Source: JAGVIE01 sp964520905 (GTDB taxonomy: Bacteria; Bacteroidota; Ignavibacteria; UBA10030; SZUA-254). From it: DNA of 64,000 bases. The notes below the pieces were generated by a model. That model was not told the origin of the DNA. It made no database searches and saw nothing but the letters and a program-made list of their open reading frames with translations. The DNA lies in assembly GCA_964520905.1 (NCBI GenBank), contig CAZFQL010000003.1, positions 124,001 through 188,000 on the forward strand. The letters are read 5' to 3'. The stretch's first letter is position 1. The number at the start of each line of letters is the position of its first letter. Positions 17,839 through 27,889 of this stretch are shown piece after piece. A program made the translations under genes and the position numbers.

Positions 17839-18866
17839 CGATAGAAAAGGAACAAACGGCTATACTTGTAACGGGCGGCTGCGGATTTATCGGAAGCAAT
17901 TTCATAAAGTATATGCTCGATGCATATCCCGGTTATACAATAGTCAATTTCGACAAGCTCACTTATGCCGGTAATTTAGAAAACTTATCGGATGTTAGTA
18001 ACCATCCGCAATATCGGTTTGTAAAAGGCGACATTTGCAATCGAGCGGATGTTGAAGCGTGTCTGAAACAATACAAGATAGATGTAATCGTAAATTTTGC
18101 CGCCGAGTCACATGTGGATCGCAGTATTACCGGACCGGCAATCTTCATCGAGACAAATGTAGCCGGCACAAACATTCTGCTGGATATCGCGAGGGAAATC
18201 GGCGTTAAACGTTTCGTACAGATTTCTACCGATGAGGTCTATGGTTCACTTGGTGCCGATGGTAAATTCACCGAAACCACACCACTGCATCCGAATAGTC
18301 CGTACTCCGCTTCGAAGACTGCCGCAGATCTGCTTGCGCTGGCATACCATCATACATTTGGCTTGCCTGTTTTGATTACCCGGTGCTCTAATAATTACGG
18401 ACCATATCAATTTCCGGAAAAACTTATACCGCTTATGATTGCCAATGCTCTTGATAATAAACCCTTGCCGGTATATGGAGATGGAAAAAATGTCCGCGAT
18501 TGGCTTTACGTGAAAGATCATTGCACCGCGATAGATGTTGTTATGCATAGAGGGAAAATCGGCGATATCTATAATATTGGAGGCAATAATGAGGCGGCGA
18601 ATATCGATATCGTGCACCTTCTCCTTAAGAAATTGAACAAACCTGAAAGTTTGATTAAGTACGTAAAAGACCGCATGGGACATGACCGCAGGTATGCTAT
18701 CGATGCTTCTAAAATCGAGATTGAACTTGGCTGGAAACCGAGCGTAACATTCGAGCAAGGATTGGAACAGACCGTCGAGTGGTACCTTAAGAATGAATCC
18801 TGGTGGCGGCATATCATCAGCGGTGAATATCAACAATATTATCAGAAAATGTATGGAAACAGATAA
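17835..18866 (+). CDS. rfbB: dTDP-glucose 4,6-dehydratase
   Basis: This is an extended short-chain dehydrogenase that converts dTDP-glucose to dTDP-4-keto-6-deoxyglucose. The NAD-binding 'TGGCGFIG' is at residues 13-20, 'NFAAESHVDRSI' follows, and the catalytic 'YSASK' lies at 157-161; 'STDEVYG' and 'NNYGPYQFPEKLIP' are typical of RfbB/RmlB. The length of 343 residues is normal. It forms a pair with the upstream RmlC-like gene; no rmlA or rmlD is in the window. Confidence 0.95.
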   Translation: MTIEKEQTAILVTGGCGFIGSNFIKYMLDAYPGYTIVNFDKLTYAGNLENLSDVSNHPQYRFVKGDICNRADVEACLKQYKIDVIVNFAAESHVDRSITGPAIFIETNVAGTNILLDIAREIGVKRFVQISTDEVYGSLGADGKFTETTPLHPNSPYSASKTAADLLALAYHHTFGLPVLITRCSNNYGPYQFPEKLIPLMIANALDNKPLPVYGDGKNVRDWLYVKDHCTAIDVVMHRGKIGDIYNIGGNNEAANIDIVHLLLKKLNKPESLIKYVKDRMGHDRRYAIDASKIEIELGWKPSVTFEQGLEQTVEWYLKNESWWRHIISGEYQQYYQKMYGNR

Positions 18867-20484
18867 AAGAAATTTTTCGATGATCGCAAATATATTCCTG
18901 TTAATGCTTATTGCTTCTTCATTTGTTCTCTCACAAGAGAAACAAAAAATGGAGGAGTTCGGATTCGGATTGCAAGAAAAAACTACACAAACGGTTGTCC
19001 AACCTATGGGGATTGCGCTTGAAGGAACAATCGATCCTGAGAAATATTTCGTAGGTCCGGCGGATGTATTTGCTGTGAATATTTGGATGGGCTTGCCGCT
19101 TAATTTTTCATTGACGGTGACGCCAGAAGGAACATTGATAATCCCGACAATAGGAGAAGTACAGATTGCTAATCTGACCTTGGCGAAAGCGAAAGAAAAT
19201 ATTTTATCAGAAGCAAGGAAGAAATACCTCACAGCTAATGTTACTGCAACGCTCATTAAACCTAGGCCCATAATCGTAACGGTTACCGGCAGTGTTTTGA
19301 AACCGGGTTTGTACACATTAAATGCGGTAGACCGTGTACATCGAGCGATAGAAGAAGCGAATAAACCTTCCCAGCCGCCTGTGGAAATGTCGATGAGGAA
19401 TATAGTTCTCAAACATAAAGATGGCTCCATCGACAGGGTGGACCTGGTAAAATTTTTGGCTACGAAGGATGATAAGTGGAATCCCTACCTTCGCGAGGGC
19501 GATATCGTTATTGCGCCGAGGAAAAATCAAAACAAAAATGTGATCGGCATATATGGCGAGGTCAATTCACCCGGACGTTATGAATTCGTTGAAGGCGATA
19601 GTCTTCACGATCTTTTCCAAATCGGTATGGGCTTTACCCGATTGGCATTGAAGGATAGTATTGAATTCACCCGATTGAATCTCGATGGAACGATATTAAC
19701 ATCCATGAACATCAATGCCAATCAGATATTGGACGGCACCCATCCCGATTTCACATTAGAACCCGGCGACCGCATTGTGGTAAAAGCGAAAAAAGAATTG
19801 CGTGAAGACTACCGTGTGTATGTTTCGGGTGAAGTTTCTTATCCGGGAATATATCCGATAACAAAGAATCACACGAGGCTGTCCGAGGTCATCGCTCAGG
19901 CAGGCGGGTTCACGGAGTTTGCATCATTGAAATCGGCGGAGTTAAACCGCCGCTCAGTCCAGCCATCGGACGTAGAAATTGAACGCCTGCTAAGCTCGCG
20001 CGGCGGCGTATCGGCAGAAGACAGTTTGGATTATTATCTTGAAACCGAACTCAGACTTCGCAAAGAGATCGTCAATGTTGATTTCGAAAAATTGTTCATC
20101 AAAAACGATTCAACACAAAATGTAATTTTGCGGAACGAGGACTATATCAACGTGCCATCCATAAAAAAGACAATCTATGTATTCGGACAGGTAGTGTCAC
20201 CGGGGCATATTCCGTTTATCGAAGGACGAACTACCGAATACTATGTGGTGAAAGCCGGGGGATTTACGGATCGTGCGCGTGAAGGCGACGTTAAAATCAT
20301 TAAAGGAAAAAATAAACAGTGGCTCGCTCCGGATGAGACAACCATCGAGGATGGTGATTACGTTTGGGTACCGAAAGACCCCGACCGTCCGTTCGCATAT
20401 TATATGACAATCGCCAGCCAGGCGGCAACTGTGCTGAGCGTGATTGTAGGCATTGCGGTGGTGGTTGTGCAGGTTACGAAATAA
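18853..20484 (+). CDS. Polysaccharide export protein with SLBB domains
   Basis: This is a Wza-type outer-membrane polysaccharide exporter. After a signal peptide (about 10-28 from the chosen start) comes the Poly_export domain ('GPADVFAVNIWMG...VTPEGTLIIPTIGEVQ'), then several SLBB modules ('VTGSVLKPGLYTL', 'IYGEVNSPGRYEF', 'VSGEVSYPGIYPI', 'VFGQVVSPGHIPF') and a C-terminal hydrophobic helix. The frame is open from 18793, but the ATG at 18853 is preferred because it directly precedes the signal peptide; 18880 is also possible. It overlaps rfbB by 14 bases. Confidence 0.9.
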   Translation: METDKRNFSMIANIFLLMLIASSFVLSQEKQKMEEFGFGLQEKTTQTVVQPMGIALEGTIDPEKYFVGPADVFAVNIWMGLPLNFSLTVTPEGTLIIPTIGEVQIANLTLAKAKENILSEARKKYLTANVTATLIKPRPIIVTVTGSVLKPGLYTLNAVDRVHRAIEEANKPSQPPVEMSMRNIVLKHKDGSIDRVDLVKFLATKDDKWNPYLREGDIVIAPRKNQNKNVIGIYGEVNSPGRYEFVEGDSLHDLFQIGMGFTRLALKDSIEFTRLNLDGTILTSMNINANQILDGTHPDFTLEPGDRIVVKAKKELREDYRVYVSGEVSYPGIYPITKNHTRLSEVIAQAGGFTEFASLKSAELNRRSVQPSDVEIERLLSSRGGVSAEDSLDYYLETELRLRKEIVNVDFEKLFIKNDSTQNVILRNEDYINVPSIKKTIYVFGQVVSPGHIPFIEGRTTEYYVVKAGGFTDRAREGDVKIIKGKNKQWLAPDETTIEDGDYVWVPKDPDRPFAYYMTIASQAATVLSVIVGIAVVVVQVTK

Positions 20485-20502
20485 ACACTAATGGAATAAT
20501 GT

Positions 20503-21792
20503 ATGATTGATAGTCCTGATCGAAAAGAAGATACGAAACAAACGATGAAGTACATTGACGAAAATAGACCTCTCGGCTCAACGCTGTTAGACTTTTTCGT
20601 TATTGTTGCGCAATGGCGGAGATTTATTGTCTGGTTTGTTCTTACAATAACTATTCTTACAACGGTCATCGCATTAGTCAGCCCGAAGTGGTACAAAGCA
20701 ACCGCCTCTGTTTTTCCTGCCGAGCAGACAAACTTATTTTCAGGACTCGAAGGTATTTCTACATTGATGAAAAATTTCTCTCCTGTTGGGAAGCTTGCTT
20801 CTTTGACCGGACCAACCGAAGCTGAACGGTATGTCGGCATCTTGAAAAGTGAAAATGCGCTAATGAGAGTAATTGAGAAATTTGATCTCACGAATGTGTA
20901 TGAAATCACCAGTTATCCCCGTGAGAAAACGATGAAAGAACTTCTTGGGAATGTTCAATTGGAAATTGCCGATGAAGGTACGCTCCAGATTAATGTTTAC
21001 GATAAAGACCCGAAGCGAGCTGCGGATATGGCAAATTACTTCGTCGAGATATTAAATGAAATCAACTCTACTCTTCAGGTACAAAATGCCAGGGGGAACC
21101 GCACATTTATAGAACAACGCTATAATAAAAATCTTGACGATATACGGAAATCGGAAGAAGCGCTTAAATCGTTCCAACTGAAGTTTGGTATTATCGCGAT
21201 GCCGGAACAGACAGAAGCATCTATTAAAGCCGGTGCGGCAATTTATGCACAGCTTGCCGCCAAAGAAATTGAGCTAAGTGTTTTGAAACGAACGTTTTCA
21301 GAATCACACCCAAGTATTACTGCCGCGCAGATCGAGGTGGATGAAATTAAGAATAAATTGAGCGAAATGAATTCAGGATCAAAATCTCCCACAGATGAGA
21401 TGAAAATACTAGTTCCATTTCGACAGACACCGCAGTTGGCTGCCGATTATGTCCGGTTATATCGCGATGTTGAAATACAGTATAAAATTCTTCAGTTCCT
21501 TACTCCACTATATGAACAGTCAAAAGTCGAAGAACAACGAAATACACCTTCGGTTGTAGTACTCGATAAAGCCTTAGTTCCTGAACGGAAAGCAAAGCCA
21601 AAAGTATCGCTCTTCACGCTACTTTCTTTTGTCATCTCGACCGGTGTGGCTCTGTTTATTGTTTTCTCGATTGTTGGCATTAAGCGACTTAGTGCACTTG
21701 ATCCGGAGCGATCTAATGTGATTGTGCATGCTTTCCGTACTGATTGGTTTGGATTAAAACGCTTGCCATGGAAAAAAGCACGGAGGGAGTGA
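20503..21792 (+). CDS. Wzz-type chain-length regulator
   Basis: A Wzz/PCP inner-membrane protein sets polysaccharide chain length with the exporter. It has a first transmembrane helix (about 42-64), a periplasmic region with long helices ('NARGNRTFIEQRYNKNLDDI', 'LAAKEIELSVLKRTFSESHP') and a second helix (about 366-390) preceded by the proline-containing 'ALVPERKAKPKVS'. There is no C-terminal tyrosine kinase. It lies 18 bases after the SLBB exporter and 3 bases before the flippase. Confidence 0.9.
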   Translation: MIDSPDRKEDTKQTMKYIDENRPLGSTLLDFFVIVAQWRRFIVWFVLTITILTTVIALVSPKWYKATASVFPAEQTNLFSGLEGISTLMKNFSPVGKLASLTGPTEAERYVGILKSENALMRVIEKFDLTNVYEITSYPREKTMKELLGNVQLEIADEGTLQINVYDKDPKRAADMANYFVEILNEINSTLQVQNARGNRTFIEQRYNKNLDDIRKSEEALKSFQLKFGIIAMPEQTEASIKAGAAIYAQLAAKEIELSVLKRTFSESHPSITAAQIEVDEIKNKLSEMNSGSKSPTDEMKILVPFRQTPQLAADYVRLYRDVEIQYKILQFLTPLYEQSKVEEQRNTPSVVVLDKALVPERKAKPKVSLFTLLSFVISTGVALFIVFSIVGIKRLSALDPERSNVIVHAFRTDWFGLKRLPWKKARRE

Positions 21793-21795
21793 CTC

Positions 21796-23235
21796 ATGAG
21801 AAGTCAGGCATCCCGTATAAGGTGGAATTCATTTTTCGCTTTTCTCTCCCAACTTATTCGATTAGTGACAAACTTACTACTTTTTGTGGGAATAGCACGT
21901 CTTTATGGACCTGAAGCGTTTGGACAATTTACTGCCGCCCATACACTATCTATTATTTTTCTACTATTAGCGGATTTTGGTTTTGATATACTTTTATCCT
22001 CCGAAATAGCGCGTCAGCGTGAACGCGCGGCAGAGCTTGCACAAAATTATCTTTCAATGAAAGTTATATTTGCTTTAGTGGCTACCTTGGGGATGGCGTT
22101 GACTGTTTATATACGAGATGTAAGCGAATCAACCAAAGTGTTGATGTATATTTTTAGTTTGTTTGTCCTAGTATCTGCTTTGACAAATTTCTTCTTTGCC
22201 CTGTTTAAAGGTTTTGAAGAGTTCCAGCATGAAATGAAAATTTCATTTTTTTTTAATGGATTCTTGCTTGTCACTATATTGTTTTTAGGATTTCTACAAG
22301 TACCATTATATATCGTTGCGTTAGTATTTGTTGCAAGCCGCATATTAGGATTGATTCTCTCGATTCGTGTTGCTCGGAGACTGATTCCAATCGGAAAACT
22401 GAGTTTTCGGATAATAGATAAATCTTATTTCGCCACTGTAAGTATTTTTGGAATCCATGCGATTTTCAGCAACTTATTCTTTATACAAGATACAATCTTA
22501 CTTTCAATCTGGAGAGGAGACTACGATGTCGGCATCTACCAATCGGTATTCAAATTAATTTCTGTTGTTTTTCTTATTCCCGATGTTATAATCAACACTT
22601 TATTACCGGTTCTTTCTCGACTTTACGAAACCGATGACAATCAATGGGCGAAGATCGGACAAATAATGAACAAGACTCTTTTTTTACTAAGTCTTCCAAT
22701 TACCATTATGCTCTTCGTTTACGCGGAACAGATTATAGGATTTATCTATGGAATGAAAGCCTTTAAAGAATCAGTTCCGATACTAAGAATTTTTTCTATC
22801 GTTGTTTTCTTTCACTTCAGCATGGTTACTTATGCCATTATGTTAACAGCGGGACGAAGACAAAAAGACAGGATGATCATCGTTGTTTTAGCAACCATCG
22901 TAAATTTTGTTCTAAATCTTTTCGTGATACCTCGATATGGTCCTTTTGGTGCAGCGGGTGTCTCATTAGCCACGATCATTTTTGTCGGATCAGCATACAG
23001 TTACGCGATGAGGCCTTATATTTTCAAATGGACGACAAATATCCATTACCTTGTGCCCTTTATTTTTAGTGTGATGATGTTCTTTATACTCTGGCAGGTG
23101 CGAACGATTACTTTTTGGTATGTATTACCGATGCTTATCATCCTGTTTGGAGTTGTTATATACTTCGTAGGTTACACCAAAGAAGAACGAGAATTGCTTT
23201 TCCAATCTCGAAATCCATCCTATTCGATTGATTAA
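21796..23235 (+). CDS. Wzx-type oligosaccharide flippase
   Basis: This MATE/MOP-superfamily membrane protein of 479 residues has about 12-14 hydrophobic helices. The N-terminus 'WNSFFAFLSQLIRLVTNLLLFVGIARLYGPEAFGQF' pattern is typical of polysaccharide flippases that move lipid-linked repeat units to the periplasm. A strong CGGAGGGAG ribosome site precedes the ATG. From here to about 29772 the DNA is visibly more AT-rich than the flanks, as is common for exchanged glycan cassettes. A second flippase lies at 38536. Confidence 0.9.
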   Translation: MRSQASRIRWNSFFAFLSQLIRLVTNLLLFVGIARLYGPEAFGQFTAAHTLSIIFLLLADFGFDILLSSEIARQRERAAELAQNYLSMKVIFALVATLGMALTVYIRDVSESTKVLMYIFSLFVLVSALTNFFFALFKGFEEFQHEMKISFFFNGFLLVTILFLGFLQVPLYIVALVFVASRILGLILSIRVARRLIPIGKLSFRIIDKSYFATVSIFGIHAIFSNLFFIQDTILLSIWRGDYDVGIYQSVFKLISVVFLIPDVIINTLLPVLSRLYETDDNQWAKIGQIMNKTLFLLSLPITIMLFVYAEQIIGFIYGMKAFKESVPILRIFSIVVFFHFSMVTYAIMLTAGRRQKDRMIIVVLATIVNFVLNLFVIPRYGPFGAAGVSLATIIFVGSAYSYAMRPYIFKWTTNIHYLVPFIFSVMMFFILWQVRTITFWYVLPMLIILFGVVIYFVGYTKEERELLFQSRNPSYSID

Positions 23236-23319
23236 TCATGTTGCATTAAGGTGAAATAATTAGTCATTATAGTAATGAGATTTAAAATATTTTATTTTGT
23301 ATGATAAAAGTTAGGAATA

Positions 23320-24288
23320 ATGAAGGAACATAAATGTCGCATATGCAATCATTCATGTGACTGCAAATCTTTTATTGCTCGCGAGATGATGTTTGGTTCG
23401 AAGGATGAATTCGAATATTTCCAGTGTACAAACTGTAGTTGCCTTCAGATTTCTGAGGTCCCCCTAAATATATCTGACTATTACCCCTTGACGTATTATT
23501 CGTTGAAAAAAAATCAACTTAGTCGGGTTAAATTGTTTTTAAAATATCATCGGGTCAACTATGCTTTCTATGGTAGGGGAGTATTGGGGAAATTTTTAAC
23601 TCACAGATATGGACCACCGCAACAAGTTCAATGGGTGAAAGATTGGATGAAATATGTGGACTTGAAATTTGAAGATTCAATACTTGATGTCGGCTGCGGA
23701 AATGGTCAGTATCTCATAGAGCTCTGGAATCTTGGCTTTAAGAGAATCACAGGTATTGATCCCTATATTGAAGAAGATATAAAATATGATGGCGTGAGAA
23801 TATTGAAAAAGGATATTACCCAGGTAAATGGAACCTATGATTTTGTTATGCTCCATCACTCCTTTGAGCATATGGAAGATCCGCGAAGTATTATTAAACA
23901 TATCTATCGAGTGCTGGCACCGGGTCAATATGCTATCATAAGAATTCCTGTTGTTCCTTCATCAGCATGGCAAACCTATAGTGTTAATTGGGTGCATCTC
24001 GACGCACCGCGTCATATTTTTTTGCATTCAATTAAAAGTATCGATATTCTGGCAAAGGAGGTAGGTTTTAAGGTCGTCCATATTGTTTATGATTCAGATG
24101 CAATGCAATTCTGGGGAAGTGAACAATACTCACGTGGTATTCCCTTGTTTAGTCCAAGGTCATACCTTATTAATCCAAAAAATTCTATCTTTACTTTCGA
24201 GGATATTAAATCTTATGATGCTAGAGCGGCTGAATTAAATCAGAAAAATGAAGGTGACACAGCGTGTTTTTATTTGTATAAACAATGA
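23320..24288 (+). CDS. SAM-dependent methyltransferase with Zn-ribbon N-terminus
   Basis: An N-terminal zinc-ribbon-like segment with paired cysteines ('CRICNHSC', then 'CTNCSC') precedes a class I methyltransferase domain with motif I 'ILDVGCGNGQYL' and 'LHHSFEHMEDP', the Methyltransf_23 pattern. In glycan loci such proteins often methylate a sugar or end-cap the chain. Its acceptor is unknown. It lies between the flippase and the polymerase gene. Confidence 0.85.
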   Translation: MKEHKCRICNHSCDCKSFIAREMMFGSKDEFEYFQCTNCSCLQISEVPLNISDYYPLTYYSLKKNQLSRVKLFLKYHRVNYAFYGRGVLGKFLTHRYGPPQQVQWVKDWMKYVDLKFEDSILDVGCGNGQYLIELWNLGFKRITGIDPYIEEDIKYDGVRILKKDITQVNGTYDFVMLHHSFEHMEDPRSIIKHIYRVLAPGQYAIIRIPVVPSSAWQTYSVNWVHLDAPRHIFLHSIKSIDILAKEVGFKVVHIVYDSDAMQFWGSEQYSRGIPLFSPRSYLINPKNSIFTFEDIKSYDARAAELNQKNEGDTACFYLYKQ

Positions 24289-24340
24289 ATATTAAAGGAA
24301 AGATAAGTCATGTGTTTCTATTTAAAGTTATAATGGGAAA

Positions 24341-25618
24341 ATGAATCTTCTGAGCGTCATTGTATTCTTACTTGTTACCATATTTATACTTCTCTCAATA
24401 AGGAAGGGTGGGGATATTCTTTCTCCAACACGAGTATTTGGTTTGACTTGGTGCATAGTTCTTGGTCTAGCAGATCTCAAATTGAGTGGTTTGCAACACA
24501 CCTGGGGTTTAAATGGTTGGTTGCTTGCTTTACTAGGCCCTTGCTCATTTATCCTCGGTCTTTTCATTGCCTATATAATAAATTTCGATTCACGTTTTCT
24601 TACGATTAATGAAATGCGACAAATAATGAAAAACCACGAGATCAAAGACGCTAGTCTATTTAACTTTATTATTGTTGCATTTGTTGCTTACATTTTCGGA
24701 TATCTAATAATTTATCTAGTTAAGGGCTATCTACCTCTATTCACGTTCCGTCCGGGGGCAGCACGTATCGAATATTCCGTATTTGGAGTTGGATTATTTA
24801 TACACCATATGCCAATCATTATTTATTTCTCGATAGTATATCATCTCTTTTCAAGAGGAAGATATGGCAAAAAGACAATCCTTAAGTTTATTATGTTGAT
24901 AACACTTATTACTTATCTTTTCTTGCTCCAACGGTATCAACTTATTATGATTTCAATGATGGCATTTACTCTCCTGTATTATACTACTAAGTATATACGA
25001 CTGAAGACAATGTTGATATTCATAGGTTTGGGAATTCTTATCATATATTTAATTGCAACTCTAAGAGCAGGACAAGTAGTTCAAAAAGTTCTTTATGTTA
25101 CATCGGAAATGAAGTTCGCGGAGAAATATGCCATTTTCACTGAACCGTATATGTATATGGTGATGAGTATCGAGAATTTTGTTCGTGCTACGAGTCAGTT
25201 AGATCAACATACATACGGTTATTTCACATTTGATTTCGCACTTGCACTTACTGGACTAAAACACTGGATCAGTAATTATTTCAAAATAGTGGAAAATCCA
25301 TTTTTAATCAGCGGTTATAATACATATACAATCTTCTGGACATTCTACCGCGATTTTGGTATTCTCGGTATTTCAATCTTCCCATTGGTTGCTGGATATC
25401 TTGTCGGTTCTGTATATTACACCATGCGCCGAAATCCGACGATAAGAAATATATCATTTTATGGTGTCATTATGTTTATTATGGCTTTATCATTTTTTCT
25501 TAGTCCTCTCGGATTTTTATGGTTTGTTTATATTATTGTATGGATGGCGGTTATATTAAAATTCACAAATGTAAAACCTTTATCGAAAGAAATAATTGCT
25601 CAAAGTGCATCAAGTTGA
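24341..25618 (+). CDS. Wzy-like polysaccharide polymerase
   Basis: This is a 425-residue integral membrane protein with about ten hydrophobic segments and a large periplasmic loop (about 245-330, with Tyr, His and Trp residues). Wzy-type polymerases are poorly conserved, so the call rests on topology and position between flippase and glycosyltransferases. The segment 'YNTYTIFWTFYRDFGILGI' resembles the conserved part of the oligosaccharide repeat-unit polymerase family. It would join repeat units in the periplasm. Confidence 0.75.
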   Translation: MNLLSVIVFLLVTIFILLSIRKGGDILSPTRVFGLTWCIVLGLADLKLSGLQHTWGLNGWLLALLGPCSFILGLFIAYIINFDSRFLTINEMRQIMKNHEIKDASLFNFIIVAFVAYIFGYLIIYLVKGYLPLFTFRPGAARIEYSVFGVGLFIHHMPIIIYFSIVYHLFSRGRYGKKTILKFIMLITLITYLFLLQRYQLIMISMMAFTLLYYTTKYIRLKTMLIFIGLGILIIYLIATLRAGQVVQKVLYVTSEMKFAEKYAIFTEPYMYMVMSIENFVRATSQLDQHTYGYFTFDFALALTGLKHWISNYFKIVENPFLISGYNTYTIFWTFYRDFGILGISIFPLVAGYLVGSVYYTMRRNPTIRNISFYGVIMFIMALSFFLSPLGFLWFVYIIVWMAVILKFTNVKPLSKEIIAQSASS

Positions 25619-25711
25619 TTTGCTTTGTGTATTTTCAAACTGCGGATGCCTCTCTATAGTTTTATCCGAGAAAATAGATCAAATAGATTTGCCATCTTAT
25701 ACGGTGAATGA

Positions 25712-26824
25712 ATGAAAATCTTGCACACTGTGGAATTTTATGAACCATCTAAAGGTGGATCGGAAGAAGTTATTCGGCAAATCTCTGAGCGGCTTGCCCT
25801 GCGAGGGCATCAAGTTACTGTTGCTACATCTTATTTACCGGATCGCCGATTCCATGAATTGAATGGTGTTCGTGTAGAACAATTTCGGATTCGGGGGAAT
25901 TACGTTAAAGGACTTAAAGGAGAGATCGAACTGTATAAGCAGTTCCTCCGATCTTCAAAATTTGATGTCATGCTTAATTATGGTGCGCAATCATGGCCAA
26001 CGGATTTGGCATTCCAGATAATAGAGGATATTCCCAGTAAGAAATTTATTATGCCGATGGGATATTCACGTCTGAAACATCCAAAGTATCAGGACTATTT
26101 TCAAAAACTTCCAAAATATCTTTGCAAGTATGATAAAATAATCTATTCGTCACCCAATTATCAGGATAAATTCTTTGGAGACAACCAGGGACTGAGTGAT
26201 CGTGCTGTAATAATTCGTAATGGTGCCTCCCAAGAAGAATTTGAGCGTCCAATACTAGGATTTCGAAAAAAATATGGAATTACTTCAAAGTTCATGTTTA
26301 TATCAGTGGCAAATCATTATTTCAGCAAGGGGCATAGTTTTGTCATCGAAGCTTTTAAGATGTTAAAAACGAAAAATTGCTCACTGGTGATTATCGGAGA
26401 ACGACCTCAGGCACATCCATGGTATAGTTGCTATCCGTTTTGCCGTTTGCAAGGTATGTTTAATGATCGCATCCATGTATTGAACAATGTCCCAAGAGAC
26501 TTGGTGGTGTCAGCGTATCATGAAGCAGATGCATTTGTGTTCGGGTCTAAGATAGAATGCGCTCCGTTGGTTACTTACGAATCGTTTGCATCCCGCACTC
26601 CGTTCATTACTACTGATGTTGGCATTGTAAAAGATCATAAAGAATTAATACGAATTGTAAGGAATCCAATAGAGATGGCGAGTGAATTACATAATCTTAT
26701 GGAAAATCCAGTTTTCTATAAAACTATGACTGACCGAGCTTATGATGAATTCAATCGTTTGTATTCATGGGAAAAAATTGCAGAGCAATTCGAAATACTT
26801 TATTCTTCCACGCTTTATGGATGA
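25712..26824 (+). CDS. Glycosyltransferase family 4-like
   Basis: This is a GT-B fold glycosyltransferase. The N-terminal half shows the donor-side pattern 'YEPSKGGSEEVIRQISERLA', and the C-terminal half has 'VANHYFSKGHSFVIEAF' and the EX7E-like region 'SKIECAPLVTYESFASRTPF', typical of GT4. It adds a sugar to the growing lipid-linked unit on the cytoplasmic face; donor and linkage cannot be read from sequence. The stop overlaps the next GT by four bases if that starts at 26821. Confidence 0.88.
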   Translation: MKILHTVEFYEPSKGGSEEVIRQISERLALRGHQVTVATSYLPDRRFHELNGVRVEQFRIRGNYVKGLKGEIELYKQFLRSSKFDVMLNYGAQSWPTDLAFQIIEDIPSKKFIMPMGYSRLKHPKYQDYFQKLPKYLCKYDKIIYSSPNYQDKFFGDNQGLSDRAVIIRNGASQEEFERPILGFRKKYGITSKFMFISVANHYFSKGHSFVIEAFKMLKTKNCSLVIIGERPQAHPWYSCYPFCRLQGMFNDRIHVLNNVPRDLVVSAYHEADAFVFGSKIECAPLVTYESFASRTPFITTDVGIVKDHKELIRIVRNPIEMASELHNLMENPVFYKTMTDRAYDEFNRLYSWEKIAEQFEILYSSTLYG

Positions 26825-27849
26825 TTAGTCGGATGAAGTCGGTTAAAAATAATTCAGAATATTCACCAAAAGTCAGTGTCGTAATCCCACTTTATAATGG
26901 TGGAAGATACATTGAATCCACATTAATGAGTGTTTTCTCTCAATCTTATCAATGTTATGAGATAGTTGTTGTCGACGATGGATCTTCAGATGAAGGTCCT
27001 GACAAAGTATCAAAGATTTTAGAGAAGCATCCAGATCGAATACAACTCCTGCGACATCCGGATAATGGTAATCATGGTATAGCAGCCAGCCGAAATTTGG
27101 CGATTCGGAACGCGAAAGGATATTATATAGCTTTCCTTGATCAGGATGATATTTGGTTACCAGATAAACTTGAAAAACAGATAGCTGCCTTGCAGCAGTA
27201 TCCCGAGGCATCGTTGGTTTATGCAAAGGTTTTTTATATCGATGAAGGTGGAAAAGAAAAAAAAATCAGAGGCATTCATCCAACTTACGGAAAAGGGATT
27301 ACCGGGAATCCACTGAATATATTTAGTAAACTCATACAAGAAGATTTTATTCCCAACTTGACCGTGTTAGTGAAGAAGAGTTGTCTTGAACGTGTAGGTC
27401 TTCTCGATGAAGGTCCTAGATACGAATACGAGGATTGGCTCCTTTTGAGTAAGCTGGCTTATTTCTACAAATTTCTTTTTATTCCCGAGGTTCTTGGAAA
27501 ATGGCGGGAACATAGTAATAATTATTCATCGAATATTTTTAATACCGGTCAATTTCGTGATGCTGAGGAACATTGTACTATTGCACTTTTTTCTTTCCTG
27601 GTGAACGAATCGGGTGTAGCAGTTAATAAAATCCGGAAACATCTCCGCCGCCGTATCTGGCGTTTGTTTTTGCGTGCCCGATCTTGGGGAGCCTCGAAAA
27701 AAGAGCTCACAAAACATGTATTGAACTTCATTAATGCTTTCCCAAAGGAACGACATTCAATACAATTTGCTTTTCATGTTGTAGTTCTAATACATCCCAA
27801 AATCGCATCATCGCTACGTCGTTTACGAAGAAAGATTGTAGGTACTTAA
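26821..27849 (+). CDS. Glycosyltransferase family 2
   Basis: This is a GT-A enzyme. It has 'SVVIPLYNGGRYIESTLMSV' near the start, the nucleotide-binding 'VVVDDGSSDEG' and the metal-binding 'FLDQDDIWLP' (a DxD variant), then a long helical tail rich in Arg and Lys. The frame is open from 26767, but ATG 26821 is chosen because it overlaps the stop of the previous gene as ATGA and gives a normal GT2 N-terminus. The donor sugar is unknown. Confidence 0.88.
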   Translation: MISRMKSVKNNSEYSPKVSVVIPLYNGGRYIESTLMSVFSQSYQCYEIVVVDDGSSDEGPDKVSKILEKHPDRIQLLRHPDNGNHGIAASRNLAIRNAKGYYIAFLDQDDIWLPDKLEKQIAALQQYPEASLVYAKVFYIDEGGKEKKIRGIHPTYGKGITGNPLNIFSKLIQEDFIPNLTVLVKKSCLERVGLLDEGPRYEYEDWLLLSKLAYFYKFLFIPEVLGKWREHSNNYSSNIFNTGQFRDAEEHCTIALFSFLVNESGVAVNKIRKHLRRRIWRLFLRARSWGASKKELTKHVLNFINAFPKERHSIQFAFHVVVLIHPKIASSLRRLRRKIVGT

Positions 27850-27889
27850 TGGAGTATAACGGTTTTCAGTTAAACATCTAAATAGTTGA

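Noticed and set aside
18246..19430. Long minus-strand open frame (394 codons) opposite rfbB and the SLBB exporter
   Set aside because: It spans two genes with clear family motifs on the plus strand and its translation shows no recognisable domain; it is a shadow.
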